64,000 nt of DNA from Prolixibacteraceae bacterium (GCA_019459485.1 JAIBEZ010000114.1:41094-105093), one strand, 5' to 3'; positions 35,336-45,063 are shown, counted from the stretch's first letter. The notes: generated by a model not told the origin, from the sequence alone. Numbers and translations are program-made.

Positions 35336-36625
35336 TTATTCTTCTTTGTTCATTATTCCAAGTTTGCGAAACAAATAAAAGAAAAGCGACAATACCACTC
35401 CGGAGATGGCGGCAAAAGCCATCCCTTTGAGCTGAACCGTACCAATATTGATACTTGCCCCACTCACACCAACAACAAAGGTAATAGCGCCAAGTACCAT
35501 GTTGCTGTTCTTGCTGAAATCGACCTTTTGCGACACAAACATGCGGAAACCCTGCACTGCAATAACTCCGTACAAAAGCATTGTTATTCCGCCCATCACT
35601 GCATCAGGAATTGTCTGAATAGCTGCCGAAACCTTACCGATCAAAGAAAACGCGATGGCTAAAAGAGCGGCTCCGCGAATCACCCAAACGGAATAAACGC
35701 GGGTAATGGCCATTACGCCAATATTTTCGCCATAAGTAGTGTTGGGTGGCGAACCGGCAAAACCTGACAGTACGTTGCTAATACCATCGCCCAGAAGCGA
35801 ACGATGCAAGCCGGGTTTCGCCATCAGATCCGATTCAGTGATTTTTCCGGTTACAATCAAATGGCTGATATGCTCGGCAAGCACCACAATACATGCCGGA
35901 GCTATAATTACGATTGCATTGATATCAAAAACAGGTGTCTGGAAATGTGGCAATGCAAACCATTCGGCATTACTGATTTTCTCAATATCAACCATACCCA
36001 TCGACAACGCCAAAACATATCCTGCAATAACTGCAAAAAGTATCGGAATAACCTGCATAAATCCTTTGAAAAGAACCGACCCCAGCATTCCTACTATCAA
36101 GGTAAACATTGAAACAATTACCACATTTGGCGCCAGCACAAAAGGCTGAACCGTTTGTCCTACTGCTGTTGGCCATGGTGCAAGTCCCGACATTTGTGCA
36201 GCCACCGGGGCAAGTTCGAGCCCGATAATGGCAACCACAGCTCCCATCACAGCTGGCGGCATCACTACGTCGATCCACCGTATGCCCCAATATTTTACGA
36301 CAAACGAAATAACGATAAAGAATAACCCAAAAAAGATAAATCCCGATTGGGCGTGACTAAATCCGCCGTAGCTACTGATAACCAGCATAGCTGGTGCAAT
36401 AAATGCGAAACTTGAGCCCAGATAAGCAGGAATTCCGCCTTTGGTAACCCAACTGTAGATTAAAGTACCTACACCATTCATTAATAAAGCGATAGCAGGG
36501 TCAACACCCAAAAGAATCGGAACCAGAATTGTGGCCCCGAACATGGCCGTTAAATGCTGAAAACTAAGCGGTAAGCTTTCCAGAATGGGCAGCTTTTCGT
36601 GAATGCCAATAATTCGTCTTGCCAT
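35336..36625 (-). CDS. Uracil/xanthine permease (NCS2 family)
   Basis: A 429-residue membrane transporter with about 12 to 14 helices, of the NCS2/UraA family, taking up a nucleobase with protons. Family signs are PLSFQHLTAMFGATILVPILLG near the N-terminus, GSSFAFIAPAM, and in the middle VVLAEHISHLIVTGKI (the substrate-contact Glu-His region) followed by GLHRSLLGDGISNVLSGFAGSPPNTTYGENIG. The close match to UraA-like blocks favours uracil. An AGGAG stretch precedes the ATG by 8 bases, unusual in this window. Confidence 0.9.
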   Translation of the reverse strand: MARRIIGIHEKLPILESLPLSFQHLTAMFGATILVPILLGVDPAIALLMNGVGTLIYSWVTKGGIPAYLGSSFAFIAPAMLVISSYGGFSHAQSGFIFFGLFFIVISFVVKYWGIRWIDVVMPPAVMGAVVAIIGLELAPVAAQMSGLAPWPTAVGQTVQPFVLAPNVVIVSMFTLIVGMLGSVLFKGFMQVIPILFAVIAGYVLALSMGMVDIEKISNAEWFALPHFQTPVFDINAIVIIAPACIVVLAEHISHLIVTGKITESDLMAKPGLHRSLLGDGISNVLSGFAGSPPNTTYGENIGVMAITRVYSVWVIRGAALLAIAFSLIGKVSAAIQTIPDAVMGGITMLLYGVIAVQGFRMFVSQKVDFSKNSNMVLGAITFVVGVSGASINIGTVQLKGMAFAAISGVVLSLFFYLFRKLGIMNKEE

Positions 36626-36883
36626 TTACAGGTCTCCTTTAAAGTTTAAGTTTAGAAATTTTAGTTTGTTTAAAAACCGCGTGAAAATAACGATTGTTTT
36701 TATAATCACTACTTTTACGGTAGGGTTCTTATTCATAAGATATTAACAGGCGATTCATGAAATATTATTTTGATGAACAATTTGAACTTGTGGTGATAGA
36801 GGTGAAAATCATACATTACTGAGTAATTTTTGTAAGTTTATTCAATTATCTTTCGAAGAATTTAATTAATAATTCAATCCGGA

Positions 36884-39040
36884 ATGACAAATAGTTTTTT
36901 TGATCTGATAGCCCACGAATTTGAACGGCCTTTTCAAAACCCGGTATTGGTTTTTGCTGTCATTCTGCTTATTATTTTGCTTTCTCCCATTTTACTCCGG
37001 AAGCTCAAAATTCCCGGTATTATTGGCCTTATTATTTCAGGGGTAATTATTGGACCACATGGCATCAATATGCTCGAACAAAATTCAGCAATCACACTTT
37101 TTTCAACCATCGGTCTTTTATACATCATGTTTATTGCCGGGCTTGAACTTGATCTGAATGAATTTCAACGAAATAAGAACAAAAGTATCGTTTTCGGTTT
37201 CCTGACCTTCATTATCCCATTAACCATTGGATTTCCGGTTTGCTATTACCTTCTCGATTATAGTTTTACGGCCAGCTTGCTAATTTCGAGCATGTTTTCG
37301 ACCCACACCATGGTTTCGTACCCGATTGTGAGCAAATTCGGGATTTCAAAAAATGAAGCGGTTGCCATAACTGTTGGCGGTACAATACTAACCGATACTG
37401 CTGTGCTTATTTTGCTGGCGATTATTATGAGTTCAGACAACGGTGGATTGAATATGGCTTTCTGGATTCAATTGATTGCTTCGCTGGCGGTATTCTCAGG
37501 CATTATGTTCTGGATAATTCCAAAAGTTACAACATGGTTTTTTCAGAAACTTGAAAGTGAAAAAACTTCTCATTATGTTTTTGTGCTTGCAGTAGTTTTT
37601 TTTGCAGCTTTTCTTGCAGAACTTGCAGGTATTGAACCAATTATCGGCGCGTTCGTAGCTGGCCTGGCACTTAATAGGCTTATCCCCTATTCATCAACAC
37701 TTATGAACAGGATCGAATTCATCGGGCAATCTATATTTATTCCATTTTTTCTGATAAGTGTCGGAATGCTGGTGGATATAAAGGTACTCCTGAATGGTCC
37801 TTCCGCGGTGATTATTGCAGTTACTTTATCGATCGTTGCCCTAACCGGTAAATGGCTGGCTGCAAGCGCGACAAAAATCATTTTTCGATATTCGGCAAAT
37901 CAGCGAAAACTGATTTTCGGATTAAGCAGTTCACATGCAGCAGCTACCCTGGCAGTTATTTTGGTCGGTTTTCAGGCCGGAATAATAGATGAAAATGCCC
38001 TGAACGGAACGATTCTGCTTATTTTAGTTACTTGCCTTGTAGCAACAATCGTTACTGAAAACGCTTCGAAACTAATTATTACGTCAGAAAAAGAAGAGCC
38101 AGTTATTGAATATCCGGTACATTACAGTGAGCACATCATGATACCGATCGCAAATTTGAATAACATGGAGACTTTACTTGAATTTGCAGTTTTTGTAAAA
38201 AATAAGAAATCACTTAACCCGATTACCATATTATCTGTAGTTCCAAATGATGAAGAAGCCGAGAAGAACCTGGTGAAAGCCAGAAAGAATCTGGAACATT
38301 TGGTTAAAATGGCAGTTGCCAACGAAACCAAGGTAAAAATTACTGCCACCATCGATCACAACATTGCAGGGGGGATAATTCGGGCATCGCGCGAAGAAAT
38401 GACGGATACCATCATGATTGGATGGCCCCGGAAAACCGGTTTAATTGAACGTTTTATCGAAACCAAAACAGCTTCTATTATTTCACGAACCAGCAAGGCT
38501 GTTTATATCTGTCATTTTGAGCATGCTTTAGTTGGGCACAAAAAAATTGTGTTGGTTATACCTCCTTTGGGTGAACTGGAACCCGGTTTCGAAATCTGGT
38601 TGCCAAAAATAAATACATTGGCTAAAGAATTGAGCATAAATATATTCTGTTATTGCAACCAAACAACCGAAGCGGCAGTCCAGGAATATTTCAGTAACAG
38701 AAAACACAAATGCGGTTTCAGCTTTTCAGATGAATATAATTTGCCCGACATGCAAATGTTACAAAAGTATGTTACCTCCGAAGATATGCTCATCTATGTT
38801 GCGGCACGAAGTTCGTCAGTTTCTTACGATAATTGCATGGAAAACATTCAGGAGCGGCTTGACAGACAATTTCAGAAAAACAGCAAAATAATTATTTACC
38901 CAAGAACGCACCACATCGACAGTAAATTCAGTGAGTACAGCGACATTAATTCAAAGACACTGAACCAAGGATTTGAGCGGGTACAAAAAATTGGAAGAGA
39001 ATTAGGAAACTTATTGAAACGGGATCATCACAAATCGTAA
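36884..39040 (+). CDS. CPA2 family cation:proton antiporter with C-terminal USP-like region
   Basis: A 718-residue protein. Residues 1-400 form a Kef/NapA-type antiporter domain of about 12 helices with GLIISGVIIGPHGINML, GLLYIMFIAGLELDL, FSTHTMVSYPIV and the discontinuous-helix region VGGTILTDTAVLILLAI. Residues about 415-718 are soluble and resemble tandem universal-stress-protein domains (HIMIPIANLNNMETLLEFAVF, ISRTSKAVYICH). The predicted role is sodium or potassium/proton exchange with a cytoplasmic regulatory tail. It is a single-gene unit followed by a hairpin at 39065-39088. Confidence 0.9.
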   Translation: MTNSFFDLIAHEFERPFQNPVLVFAVILLIILLSPILLRKLKIPGIIGLIISGVIIGPHGINMLEQNSAITLFSTIGLLYIMFIAGLELDLNEFQRNKNKSIVFGFLTFIIPLTIGFPVCYYLLDYSFTASLLISSMFSTHTMVSYPIVSKFGISKNEAVAITVGGTILTDTAVLILLAIIMSSDNGGLNMAFWIQLIASLAVFSGIMFWIIPKVTTWFFQKLESEKTSHYVFVLAVVFFAAFLAELAGIEPIIGAFVAGLALNRLIPYSSTLMNRIEFIGQSIFIPFFLISVGMLVDIKVLLNGPSAVIIAVTLSIVALTGKWLAASATKIIFRYSANQRKLIFGLSSSHAAATLAVILVGFQAGIIDENALNGTILLILVTCLVATIVTENASKLIITSEKEEPVIEYPVHYSEHIMIPIANLNNMETLLEFAVFVKNKKSLNPITILSVVPNDEEAEKNLVKARKNLEHLVKMAVANETKVKITATIDHNIAGGIIRASREEMTDTIMIGWPRKTGLIERFIETKTASIISRTSKAVYICHFEHALVGHKKIVLVIPPLGELEPGFEIWLPKINTLAKELSINIFCYCNQTTEAAVQEYFSNRKHKCGFSFSDEYNLPDMQMLQKYVTSEDMLIYVAARSSSVSYDNCMENIQERLDRQFQKNSKIIIYPRTHHIDSKFSEYSDINSKTLNQGFERVQKIGRELGNLLKRDHHKS

Positions 39041-39060
39041 ACAGGTTATTTTGATTTTAT

Positions 39061-39096
39061 AAAAAAGGCCCCCATTTACGGAGGCCTTGTGTTTTT
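39061..39096 (+). terminator. Terminator after the antiporter gene
   Basis: AAGGCCCCC (39065-39073) pairs with GGAGGCCTT (39080-39088), with one mismatch and a 6-base loop. An interrupted T-run follows on the plus strand, and the A-run before it allows function on the minus strand too. Confidence 0.6.
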
Positions 39097-39161
39097 AACT
39101 CTTCCCTGACCAGGGAAATGACTTTACTTTTCACCTTTGCAGTTTTATTTCACTTTGTTTA

Positions 39162-39353
39162 TCAAGCCGCTTTCATCGAAAAAGCCTCAGTAAGAATATC
39201 AGGATACATATCCATAAAATTCTCAAAACACCAGTCTTTTAAATGATTAATATCCGATTCTCCTACCCAATTAATACATTTTGCCAATTCTTTCCGGAAT
39301 AATTCGCGGCTAAAACTAACTTTCGGTAAAATAACCTTAGCGTACTCCAGCAT
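39162..39353 (-). CDS. Small hypothetical protein
   Basis: A 63-residue, mostly helical protein without signal or membrane segment: MLEYAKVILPKVSFSREL, then KELAKCINWVGESDINHLKDWCFENF and a C-terminal MYPDILTEAFSMKAA. The phrasing resembles a small family I associate with Bacteroidota genomes (a helix starting MLEYAK, then a Trp-Cys helix), but I cannot name a function. It stands alone, with 229 bases of empty sequence upstream before trpA, in which I see nothing else. Confidence 0.7.
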   Translation of the reverse strand: MLEYAKVILPKVSFSRELFRKELAKCINWVGESDINHLKDWCFENFMDMYPDILTEAFSMKAA

Positions 39354-39583
39354 CGTTTTGTTTTTTTAATTGTTTCTATTACTTCTCTAAACTTAACGAA
39401 TTTTTACACGTCAGAATATGTCAAAAAACAGTATTAACACTGTTTAACTTTCAGAAATTAGAAATTAGAACAGACAACATTCATTAATCAACTGATAAAC
39501 AATTCGCTAATAAAAATCTTCCATAATACTGTTAGAAAACATTCTTTTATTCTGGAATATGAAGCAAAGAAACAGCAACCAGA

Positions 39584-40363
39584 TTACATAGCTGTTGCAA
39601 TCTTTTTAACAAACTGCGAAACTTTCTCGTTCAACGGAAAATCGGTGTCTAGGGCTTTGACAAAGGCACTGCCGATGATAGCCCCATGTGAATAATGACA
39701 GGCATTACGGAAGGTTTCGGCATTCGAAATCCCGAATCCGATCAGTCGCGGATTCTTTAACCCGAACTTGCTGATACGCTCAAAATAAGCATTCTGAAGG
39801 TCGGTAACTCCTTCCTTTGCTCCGGTGGTCGAATTGCTCGAAACCATGTAAATAAATCCGGAGGATGCTTCGTCAATTCTCCGGAGGCGCTCATCAGAAG
39901 TTTGTGGTGTGATCAGGAAAATATTGTGCAAATAATTCGCTTCAAAAATAGATTTGTACTCCTCTTCGTAAACAGACAAAGGCAAATCGGGGATTATCAA
40001 TCCATCGATGCCAATTTCGTTGCACTTTTGGCAAAAAGCTTCTACTCCATACTGAATTACCGGATTAATGTACCCCATCAGAATAAGCGGAATGTCAACC
40101 GATTGCCGGATTTCTTTCAATTGCTCAAAAAGCGTATGCACGCTCATTCCGTTTTGCAGGGCAACCAGACTGCTACCCTGAATTACAGGTCCATCGGCTA
40201 CCGGATCCGAAAAAGGCATCCCGATTTCAATCAGGTCAACGCCATTTTTTACCAATTCCTGAATTACTGGAACCGTATCGTCCAGCTTTGGATATCCGGC
40301 AGTAAAATAGACGGATAGTATATTCTTTTCTTTTTCCTGAAATAGCTTATTTATGCGATTCAT
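39584..40363 (-). CDS. trpA: Tryptophan synthase alpha chain
   Basis: A 259-residue TIM-barrel subunit that cleaves indole-3-glycerol phosphate. Catalytic Glu is in VDLIEIGMPFSDPVADGPVIQ and the catalytic Asp in IGIDGLIIPDLP. The phosphate-binding loops appear in SSNSTTGAKEGVT and LIGFGISNAE followed by GAIIGSAFV. It is the last gene of the trpE-G-D-C-F-B-A operon, 80 bases after trpB, in a spacer that holds an inverted repeat. Confidence 0.97.
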   Translation of the reverse strand: MNRINKLFQEKEKNILSVYFTAGYPKLDDTVPVIQELVKNGVDLIEIGMPFSDPVADGPVIQGSSLVALQNGMSVHTLFEQLKEIRQSVDIPLILMGYINPVIQYGVEAFCQKCNEIGIDGLIIPDLPLSVYEEEYKSIFEANYLHNIFLITPQTSDERLRRIDEASSGFIYMVSSNSTTGAKEGVTDLQNAYFERISKFGLKNPRLIGFGISNAETFRNACHYSHGAIIGSAFVKALDTDFPLNEKVSQFVKKIATAM

Positions 40364-40382
40364 AGTTTTTCAAATTTAAAGC

Positions 40383-40437
40383 TACTGGCAACTGGTTATT
40401 GAAAAAAAGCCAGTTACAAGTGGCCAGAAGCCAGCAG
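40383..40437. repeat. Inverted-repeat element in the trpB-trpA spacer
   Basis: AACTGG (40390-40395) faces CCAGTT (40410-40415), and further ACTGGC/GGCCAG copies flank them. The sequence is related in style to the GCCAGC element in the trpE-trpG spacer. Confidence 0.6.
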
Positions 40438-40443
40438 CACTTT

Positions 40444-41625
40444 TTAATATCCAAAATGTTTCAAATAGGTTTCCATGTCTTTGTCGCCTCTTCCTGAAAG
40501 GTTGATCACTGTTATTTCTTCAGGTCGTAGCTTTATTTTAGGCAGAACAGCCAAAGCATGAGCCGACTCCAAAGCCGGAATAATTCCCTCCAATTGTGTC
40601 AGTTCCAGTGCTGAATCCAACACTTCGGCATCGGTTGCCCAAAGGTATTTTGCCCGTCCGGTTTTGAACAAATGTGCGTGCAACGGCCCAATTCCGGGAT
40701 AATCCAATCCTGCCGAAATAGAATACGGTTCGGTAATCTGACCATCGCCGGTTTGCATCAGGATTGAACGCGAACTGTGCAGTACGCCGGGTGTTCCCAA
40801 AGTGATGGTCGCCGCAGTTTCATTGGTATCAACACCTTTTCCGGCAGCTTCAACACCAATCAATTCCACATTTTCCTGATCGAGGTAATGATAAAATGCT
40901 CCGGCGGCATTGCTTCCTCCACCGACACAGGCAATTATACGGTCGGGATTTTCGCGTCCAACCTGCTCTTCCAACTGCCAGCGCATTTCTTCAGAAATCA
41001 CTGATTGAAACCGAGCCACCATATCGGGATAGGGATGCGGCCCCACCACCGAACCAATGATATAAAAGGTATCAACAGGGTTGTTGATCCAGTCGCGCAT
41101 GGCTTCGTTGGTCGCGTCTTTCAGTGTTTGATTGCCGCTGACTGCCGGTATTACCTCGGCTCCCAACATCCGCATTTTTTTTACATTCGGCGCCTGACGT
41201 TCAACATCCACAGCACCCATGTAAACAATGCATTTCAGTCCCATGAGGGCGCAAACGGTGGCAGTGGCCAGTCCATGCTGTCCAGCACCGGTTTCGGCAA
41301 TAATGCGGGTTTTTCCAAGTTTCTTTGCGACCAGAATCTGCCCGATCGTATTGTTTATCTTGTGCGAACCGGTATGGTTCAGATCCTCGCGCTTCAGGAA
41401 AATATTACTTTGATATTTTTCTGAAAGCCGCTTGGCAAAATACAAAGGTGATGGCCGGCCAACATAATTTTTCAGCAGGCTCACAAACTCCTGCTTAAAA
41501 TCGTGAGAATGCATAATTTCCATGTATCGGCTTTCAAGTTCCTCTATATTCGGGACCATCATCTCCGGAATGTAGGCACCGCCAAACTCGCCGTAATATC
41601 CCTTTTTATTTACCTGATAATCCAT
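40444..41625 (-). CDS. trpB: Tryptophan synthase beta chain
   Basis: A 393-residue PLP enzyme that condenses indole with serine. The PLP lysine lies in [13 protein letters not shown], the catalytic Glu in [14 protein letters not shown], and the phosphate-binding loop in [15 protein letters not shown]. The start [20 protein letters not shown] is typical of TrpB1. It pairs with trpA immediately downstream. Confidence 0.97.
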   Translation of the reverse strand: MDYQVNKKGYYGEFGGAYIPEMMVPNIEELESRYMEIMHSHDFKQEFVSLLKNYVGRPSPLYFAKRLSEKYQSNIFLKREDLNHTGSHKINNTIGQILVAKKLGKTRIIAETGAGQHGLATATVCALMGLKCIVYMGAVDVERQAPNVKKMRMLGAEVIPAVSGNQTLKDATNEAMRDWINNPVDTFYIIGSVVGPHPYPDMVARFQSVISEEMRWQLEEQVGRENPDRIIACVGGGSNAAGAFYHYLDQENVELIGVEAAGKGVDTNETAATITLGTPGVLHSSRSILMQTGDGQITEPYSISAGLDYPGIGPLHAHLFKTGRAKYLWATDAEVLDSALELTQLEGIIPALESAHALAVLPKIKLRPEEITVINLSGRGDKDMETYLKHFGY

Positions 41626-41684
41626 GATTTATGATTGATAAATGATTATTTATATTTTTCTTCCTTCTGGAAATTGGTTATTCA

Positions 41685-41703
41685 ATATTGATTATTGGAT
41701 ATT
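41685..41703. repeat. 19-bp dispersed repeat, copy 1 (trpF end)
   Basis: ATATTGATTATTGGATATT is found here and, exactly, at 43233-43251 in the trpD-trpC spacer. Here it overlaps the trpF stop codon. Confidence 0.85.
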
Positions 41704-42339
41704 TTCTTTACTTCTGATTTCAGCAATAAACTGCTTCACTTTTCGAACATCTTTTCGCGCCGGACTGATTTCGAATCCACTGTTGATATCAATTCCGAAT
41801 AACTTCGGATGGCTAAATTCCCTGATCGCATTCAAATCACCGGGACCGATACCGCCACTGAGAAAAAACGGCACATTCAACTTGAAATTCTCCAGCAACT
41901 TCCAGCTAAATTTCTGCCCGGTTCCGCCCGGCAACTGACCTTTGGTGTCAAATAAAAAGTAATCGCATTCTCCTGAATAAGCACTTAATGTTGCAAAGTC
42001 AAACGATTCATCGACTGCAAAAGCTTTAAAAACTGTGATTCCTGAATTTCGAATTTGCCGGCAATCTTCGGGTGTTTCCAGCCCATGCAATTGAACAACA
42101 TCCAAATTCCATTTCTTACTGATTTCCAAGACCTTTTCCGGAGATTCATCCACAAAAACGCCCACCTTTTTTATTGAAGCGGGAATTTCAGCATACATTT
42201 CAGGAGAGGGTTCGAACCCGACAAACCGTTTGCTTTTCGGATAAAAAATGAATCCCAGATAATCAGGCAATGCAGCAACCACTCCTGAAATATTTTCAGG
42301 GTCACGCATTCCGCAGACTTTTATTTTCAGTTCGTTCAT
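41692..42339 (-). CDS. trpF: Phosphoribosylanthranilate isomerase
   Basis: A 215-residue TIM-barrel enzyme. The catalytic Cys is in KVCGMRDPENI and the catalytic Asp in FLFDTKGQLPGGTGQKFSW. C-terminal phosphate contacts are in FLSGGIGPGDL and GIDINSGFE. The last codons (ENIQ and stop) lie in a copy of the spacer repeat ATTATTGGATATTTT, so the repeat has shaped the C-terminus. Confidence 0.95.
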   Translation of the reverse strand: MNELKIKVCGMRDPENISGVVAALPDYLGFIFYPKSKRFVGFEPSPEMYAEIPASIKKVGVFVDESPEKVLEISKKWNLDVVQLHGLETPEDCRQIRNSGITVFKAFAVDESFDFATLSAYSGECDYFLFDTKGQLPGGTGQKFSWKLLENFKLNVPFFLSGGIGPGDLNAIREFSHPKLFGIDINSGFEISPARKDVRKVKQFIAEIRSKENIQ

Positions 42340-42352
42340 CTTTGTCGTTTTT

Positions 42353-42385
42353 AGTGAGCAGGTGACTTGGAGTCACCTGCTCACT
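42353..42385. repeat. Perfect 15-bp-arm hairpin in the trpC-trpF spacer
   Basis: AGTGAGCAGGTGACT (42353-42367), a 3-base loop TGG, then the exact complement to 42385. No T-run follows on the minus strand, so it is not a normal terminator. It would form a very stable stem in the trp mRNA. Confidence 0.9.
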
Positions 42386-42398
42386 CCATTCCCATTAC

Positions 42399-43184
42399 CT
42401 ACTTCAACTTTTCAATAAATTCTTTACAGGCATTTCCCGGATCTTCAGTTTTCATGAATGTTTCGCCAATCAGGAATCCTTTGAACCCTGCAGCACGAAG
42501 CTGTGCAATACTTTCAGGATCAGAAATCCCGCTTTCCGAAATTTTTGCAAATTGGTCAGGAATCTGTTCACTCAATCGAACCGATGTGTTGATATCAACC
42601 TCAAATGTTTTAAGGTTTCGATTGTTCACACCCACCAGATCAACCATGTCATTTAGTTTTTCCAGTTCTTCTGCGCTGTGAACTTCGACAAGTACCTCCA
42701 GCCCGATTTCTTTGGCAGTCTGTGTCAGTTCAAGCAGCAAACTTTTGCTCAAACTTTCGGCGATCAGTAAAATTACATCGGCACCATGGGCTTTGGCTTC
42801 ATAAACCTGATAGGGATCGAGCATAAAATCCTTGCGCAAAACAGGCGTTTTCGGGTTTGCCCATCGTGCTTTCGCCAGATCTTCGAACGAACCTCCAAAA
42901 AAGCGGTCGTCAGTGAGAACCGATAAACCACATGCTCCGGCAGCCACGTAAGCGGCAGTTACTTCCGAAACTTCCGCTTCTGCATTGATCACCCCTTTCG
43001 AAGGAGATTGTGTCTTAAATTCGGCAATCACCCCGCTCGCACCGTCTGCCAGCAAAGCGGCTTTCAGCGAGTTGGTCTTCCGTTTAAAATACGGCGATTC
43101 TTTCAATTGTTCCAGCGAAACCTTGCTTTTTGCCTCAGCAATTTCGGTGCGCTTGTGGTTGTTTATTTCGTCAAGTATTGTCAT
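42399..43184 (-). CDS. trpC: Indole-3-glycerol phosphate synthase
   Basis: A 261-residue TIM-barrel enzyme. The substrate-binding VIAEFKTQSPSKGVI holds the catalytic Glu and Lys region (Lys-Thr in place of the more usual Lys-Lys/Arg). LSVLTDDRFFGGS, VLRKDFMLDPYQVYEA and VGVNNRNLKTFEVD are complete, and ISESGISDPE with FLIGETFM forms the phosphate site. It is monofunctional, with trpF as a separate gene. Confidence 0.96.
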   Translation of the reverse strand: MTILDEINNHKRTEIAEAKSKVSLEQLKESPYFKRKTNSLKAALLADGASGVIAEFKTQSPSKGVINAEAEVSEVTAAYVAAGACGLSVLTDDRFFGGSFEDLAKARWANPKTPVLRKDFMLDPYQVYEAKAHGADVILLIAESLSKSLLLELTQTAKEIGLEVLVEVHSAEELEKLNDMVDLVGVNNRNLKTFEVDINTSVRLSEQIPDQFAKISESGISDPESIAQLRAAGFKGFLIGETFMKTEDPGNACKEFIEKLK

Positions 43185-43232
43185 AAATTAAGTTTCAGGT
43201 TCCAAATTCCAAGTTCCAGGTTTCAGCCCTGG

Positions 43233-43306
43233 ATATTGATTATTGGATATTCAACATTGGTAATTATTATTTTTTCTACTTTTCTGCAAACTGCTACTGA
43301 TCACTG
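43233..43306. repeat. Repeat-rich trpD-trpC spacer
   Basis: The spacer holds a second exact copy of ATATTGATTATTGGATATT (43233-43251) and the duplicated TGATCAC stretch. ACTGATCACTG (43296-43306) is the exact reverse complement of CAGTGATCAGT found at 62621-62631 and 63594-63604. Confidence 0.75.
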
Positions 43307-43310
43307 ATCA

Positions 43311-44309
43311 CTACTTCCCGTTCATTTCCATCAGTTTCTTAAATGCAGCCAGCGCTTTTTTGCTTTTCAAAGCTTCGGATGCTTCGGCCACACAATCAAT
43401 CAGCGATTTTTCAGGATAAATACAGTGAATACCCAGCGCAGCATTGGCAATTACCACGTTTTGCTGAGCTTCAGTTCCGGTTCCTTCCAATACGCTTTTG
43501 AAAATCCGGGCTGCTGCTTCAACGGTTTCTCCGCCGTAAAGTTCTTTTTGAGACAGTTGAGCAAATCCAAAATCGTCAGGCGATAAACTATCTTCGGTCA
43601 GATTCGACACAAAACGTGCATCGCCCGTGAGAGAAATCTCGTCGTAGCCATCCAGGCTGTTCACGATGATGTAATTCTGGTCGCTTTCCTGAAAAACCTG
43701 GTGATAAAGATCCATCACGTCCAGATCGTACACGCCCACCAACTGGTTCTTCGGAAACGATGGATTGATGATCGGCCCCATCATGTTAAAAAGCGTTTTT
43801 ACCTTCAGGGCTTTTCGCACCGAACCCACACTTTTCATGGCCGGATGGAACAGCGGCGCGTGCAGAAAACAGATTCCGGCTTCTTCCACTTCGCGGCGCA
43901 ATTTATTCGGATCGTTGCTGAACTGATAGCCAAAATACTCGAACATATTTGACGATCCGCTTACTGATGACAGCCCGTAGTTGCCGTGTTTGGTCACTTT
44001 AATTCCTGCCCCGGCCAGCACAAATGCGCTGAGTGTCGAAATATTAAAGGTATCTTTTCCGTCACCGCCAGTGCCCACCACGTCAATCGTGTTGTATTCC
44101 GAAAGGTCGATGGCCACGCACAATTCGAGCAAAGCCTGACGGAAACCGGCCAGCTCTTCCCCGGTAATCCGGCGCATCCTGAAAACCGTCAGGAAAGACG
44201 CGATTTCGGCATCCGAAAACCGACCTTCGGCAATGCGAACCAGCATTTGATGAGCGTCAGATTTGGTCAGGCAGCTCCCCGCAAATAATTGATTTAGTGT
44301 ATCTTTCAT
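43311..44309 (-). CDS. trpD: Anthranilate phosphoribosyltransferase
   Basis: A 332-residue enzyme transferring phosphoribose to anthranilate. The PRPP-binding loop VVGTGGDGKDTFNIST, the KHGNYGLSSVSGSSNMFEYFG segment (anthranilate and magnesium region) and the GPIINPSFPKNQLVGVYD block are intact. It lies between trpG and trpC with spacers of about 125 bases on each side. Confidence 0.96.
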   Translation of the reverse strand: MKDTLNQLFAGSCLTKSDAHQMLVRIAEGRFSDAEIASFLTVFRMRRITGEELAGFRQALLELCVAIDLSEYNTIDVVGTGGDGKDTFNISTLSAFVLAGAGIKVTKHGNYGLSSVSGSSNMFEYFGYQFSNDPNKLRREVEEAGICFLHAPLFHPAMKSVGSVRKALKVKTLFNMMGPIINPSFPKNQLVGVYDLDVMDLYHQVFQESDQNYIIVNSLDGYDEISLTGDARFVSNLTEDSLSPDDFGFAQLSQKELYGGETVEAAARIFKSVLEGTGTEAQQNVVIANAALGIHCIYPEKSLIDCVAEASEALKSKKALAAFKKLMEMNGK

Positions 44310-44364
44310 ATCTTGCAGCTTTGTTTCTTATTTCTTGTTGGATATTCGATATTTTACATTGGGT

Positions 44365-44401
44365 ATTGGATATTTTTTGAGTCTGATTTCCAATATCCAA
44401 T
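44365..44401. repeat. Inverted repeat in the trpG-trpD spacer
   Basis: ATTGGATATT (44365-44374) is perfectly complementary to AATATCCAAT (44392-44401). Neighbouring imperfect copies of the same word (GGATATTCGATATT, CAATAACCAATAT) fill the spacer. Related to the ATTGGATATT element after trpF. Confidence 0.75.
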
Positions 44402-44433
44402 TCTCAATAACCAATATCAAAACATACCACAAC

Positions 44434-45006
44434 TTAGGCTTTTCCCAGCCAGTTTGCGATCATCTGTTCGCCCAACGGTGTCAACACCGATTCGGGATGA
44501 AACTGAACGCCTTCAACGTCAAAAGCAGTATGTTTCATCGCCATGATCATGCCTTTATCATCGTAGGCAGTAACTTTTAAACACTCCGGAAGATCCGCTT
44601 CATTGACAATCCAGGAATGATAACGTCCAGCCTGAAATGTTTCCGGTAATCCATCAAACAATGCTGTGTGGGTTTCGGTTTTGGTAACAGGTGTTGAAAT
44701 GCCATGCAGAACACGGTTCATGTTGGTGAGCGTACCTCCAAATGCTTCACCAATTGCCTGATGACCAAGACACACGCCCAAAATACTTTTGGTAGATGCA
44801 TATCTCCTGATAATGTCGAGCAACAATCCGGCTTCTTCGGGAATTCCGGGGCCAGGCGACAGTACAATTTTATCGTATTTTTCCAGGTCTTCCAAGGCAA
44901 TCTGATCGTTTCGGAACACATCTACGGGCAAACCGGAGATCTTCTTGATGGCATGCACCAGATTGTAAGTGAACGAATCGTAATTATCTATGACTACTAT
45001 TTTCAT
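44434..45006 (-). CDS. trpG: Anthranilate synthase component II (glutamine amidotransferase)
   Basis: A 190-residue class I amidotransferase supplying ammonia to TrpE. The triad is visible: nucleophile Cys in GVCLGHQAIGEAFGG, and His and Glu in GVQFHPESVLT. The opening KIVVIDNYDSFTYNLVHAI and LSPGPGIPEEAG are typical. The family also serves PabA, but the position right after trpE fixes the role here. Confidence 0.95.
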   Translation of the reverse strand: MKIVVIDNYDSFTYNLVHAIKKISGLPVDVFRNDQIALEDLEKYDKIVLSPGPGIPEEAGLLLDIIRRYASTKSILGVCLGHQAIGEAFGGTLTNMNRVLHGISTPVTKTETHTALFDGLPETFQAGRYHSWIVNEADLPECLKVTAYDDKGMIMAMKHTAFDVEGVQFHPESVLTPLGEQMIANWLGKA

Positions 45007-45036
45007 AATTGAATAAATTTAAATTTTACTTATTTT

Positions 45037-45063
45037 GCCAGCAGCTAGCGGCTAGTTGCTGGC
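45037..45063. repeat. Near-palindrome in the trpE-trpG spacer
   Basis: GCCAGC-ag-CTAG...CTAG-tt-GCTGGC forms a 27-base near-palindrome, followed by a further CAGCTGGC copy. It belongs with the related element in the trpB-trpA spacer. Confidence 0.65.
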
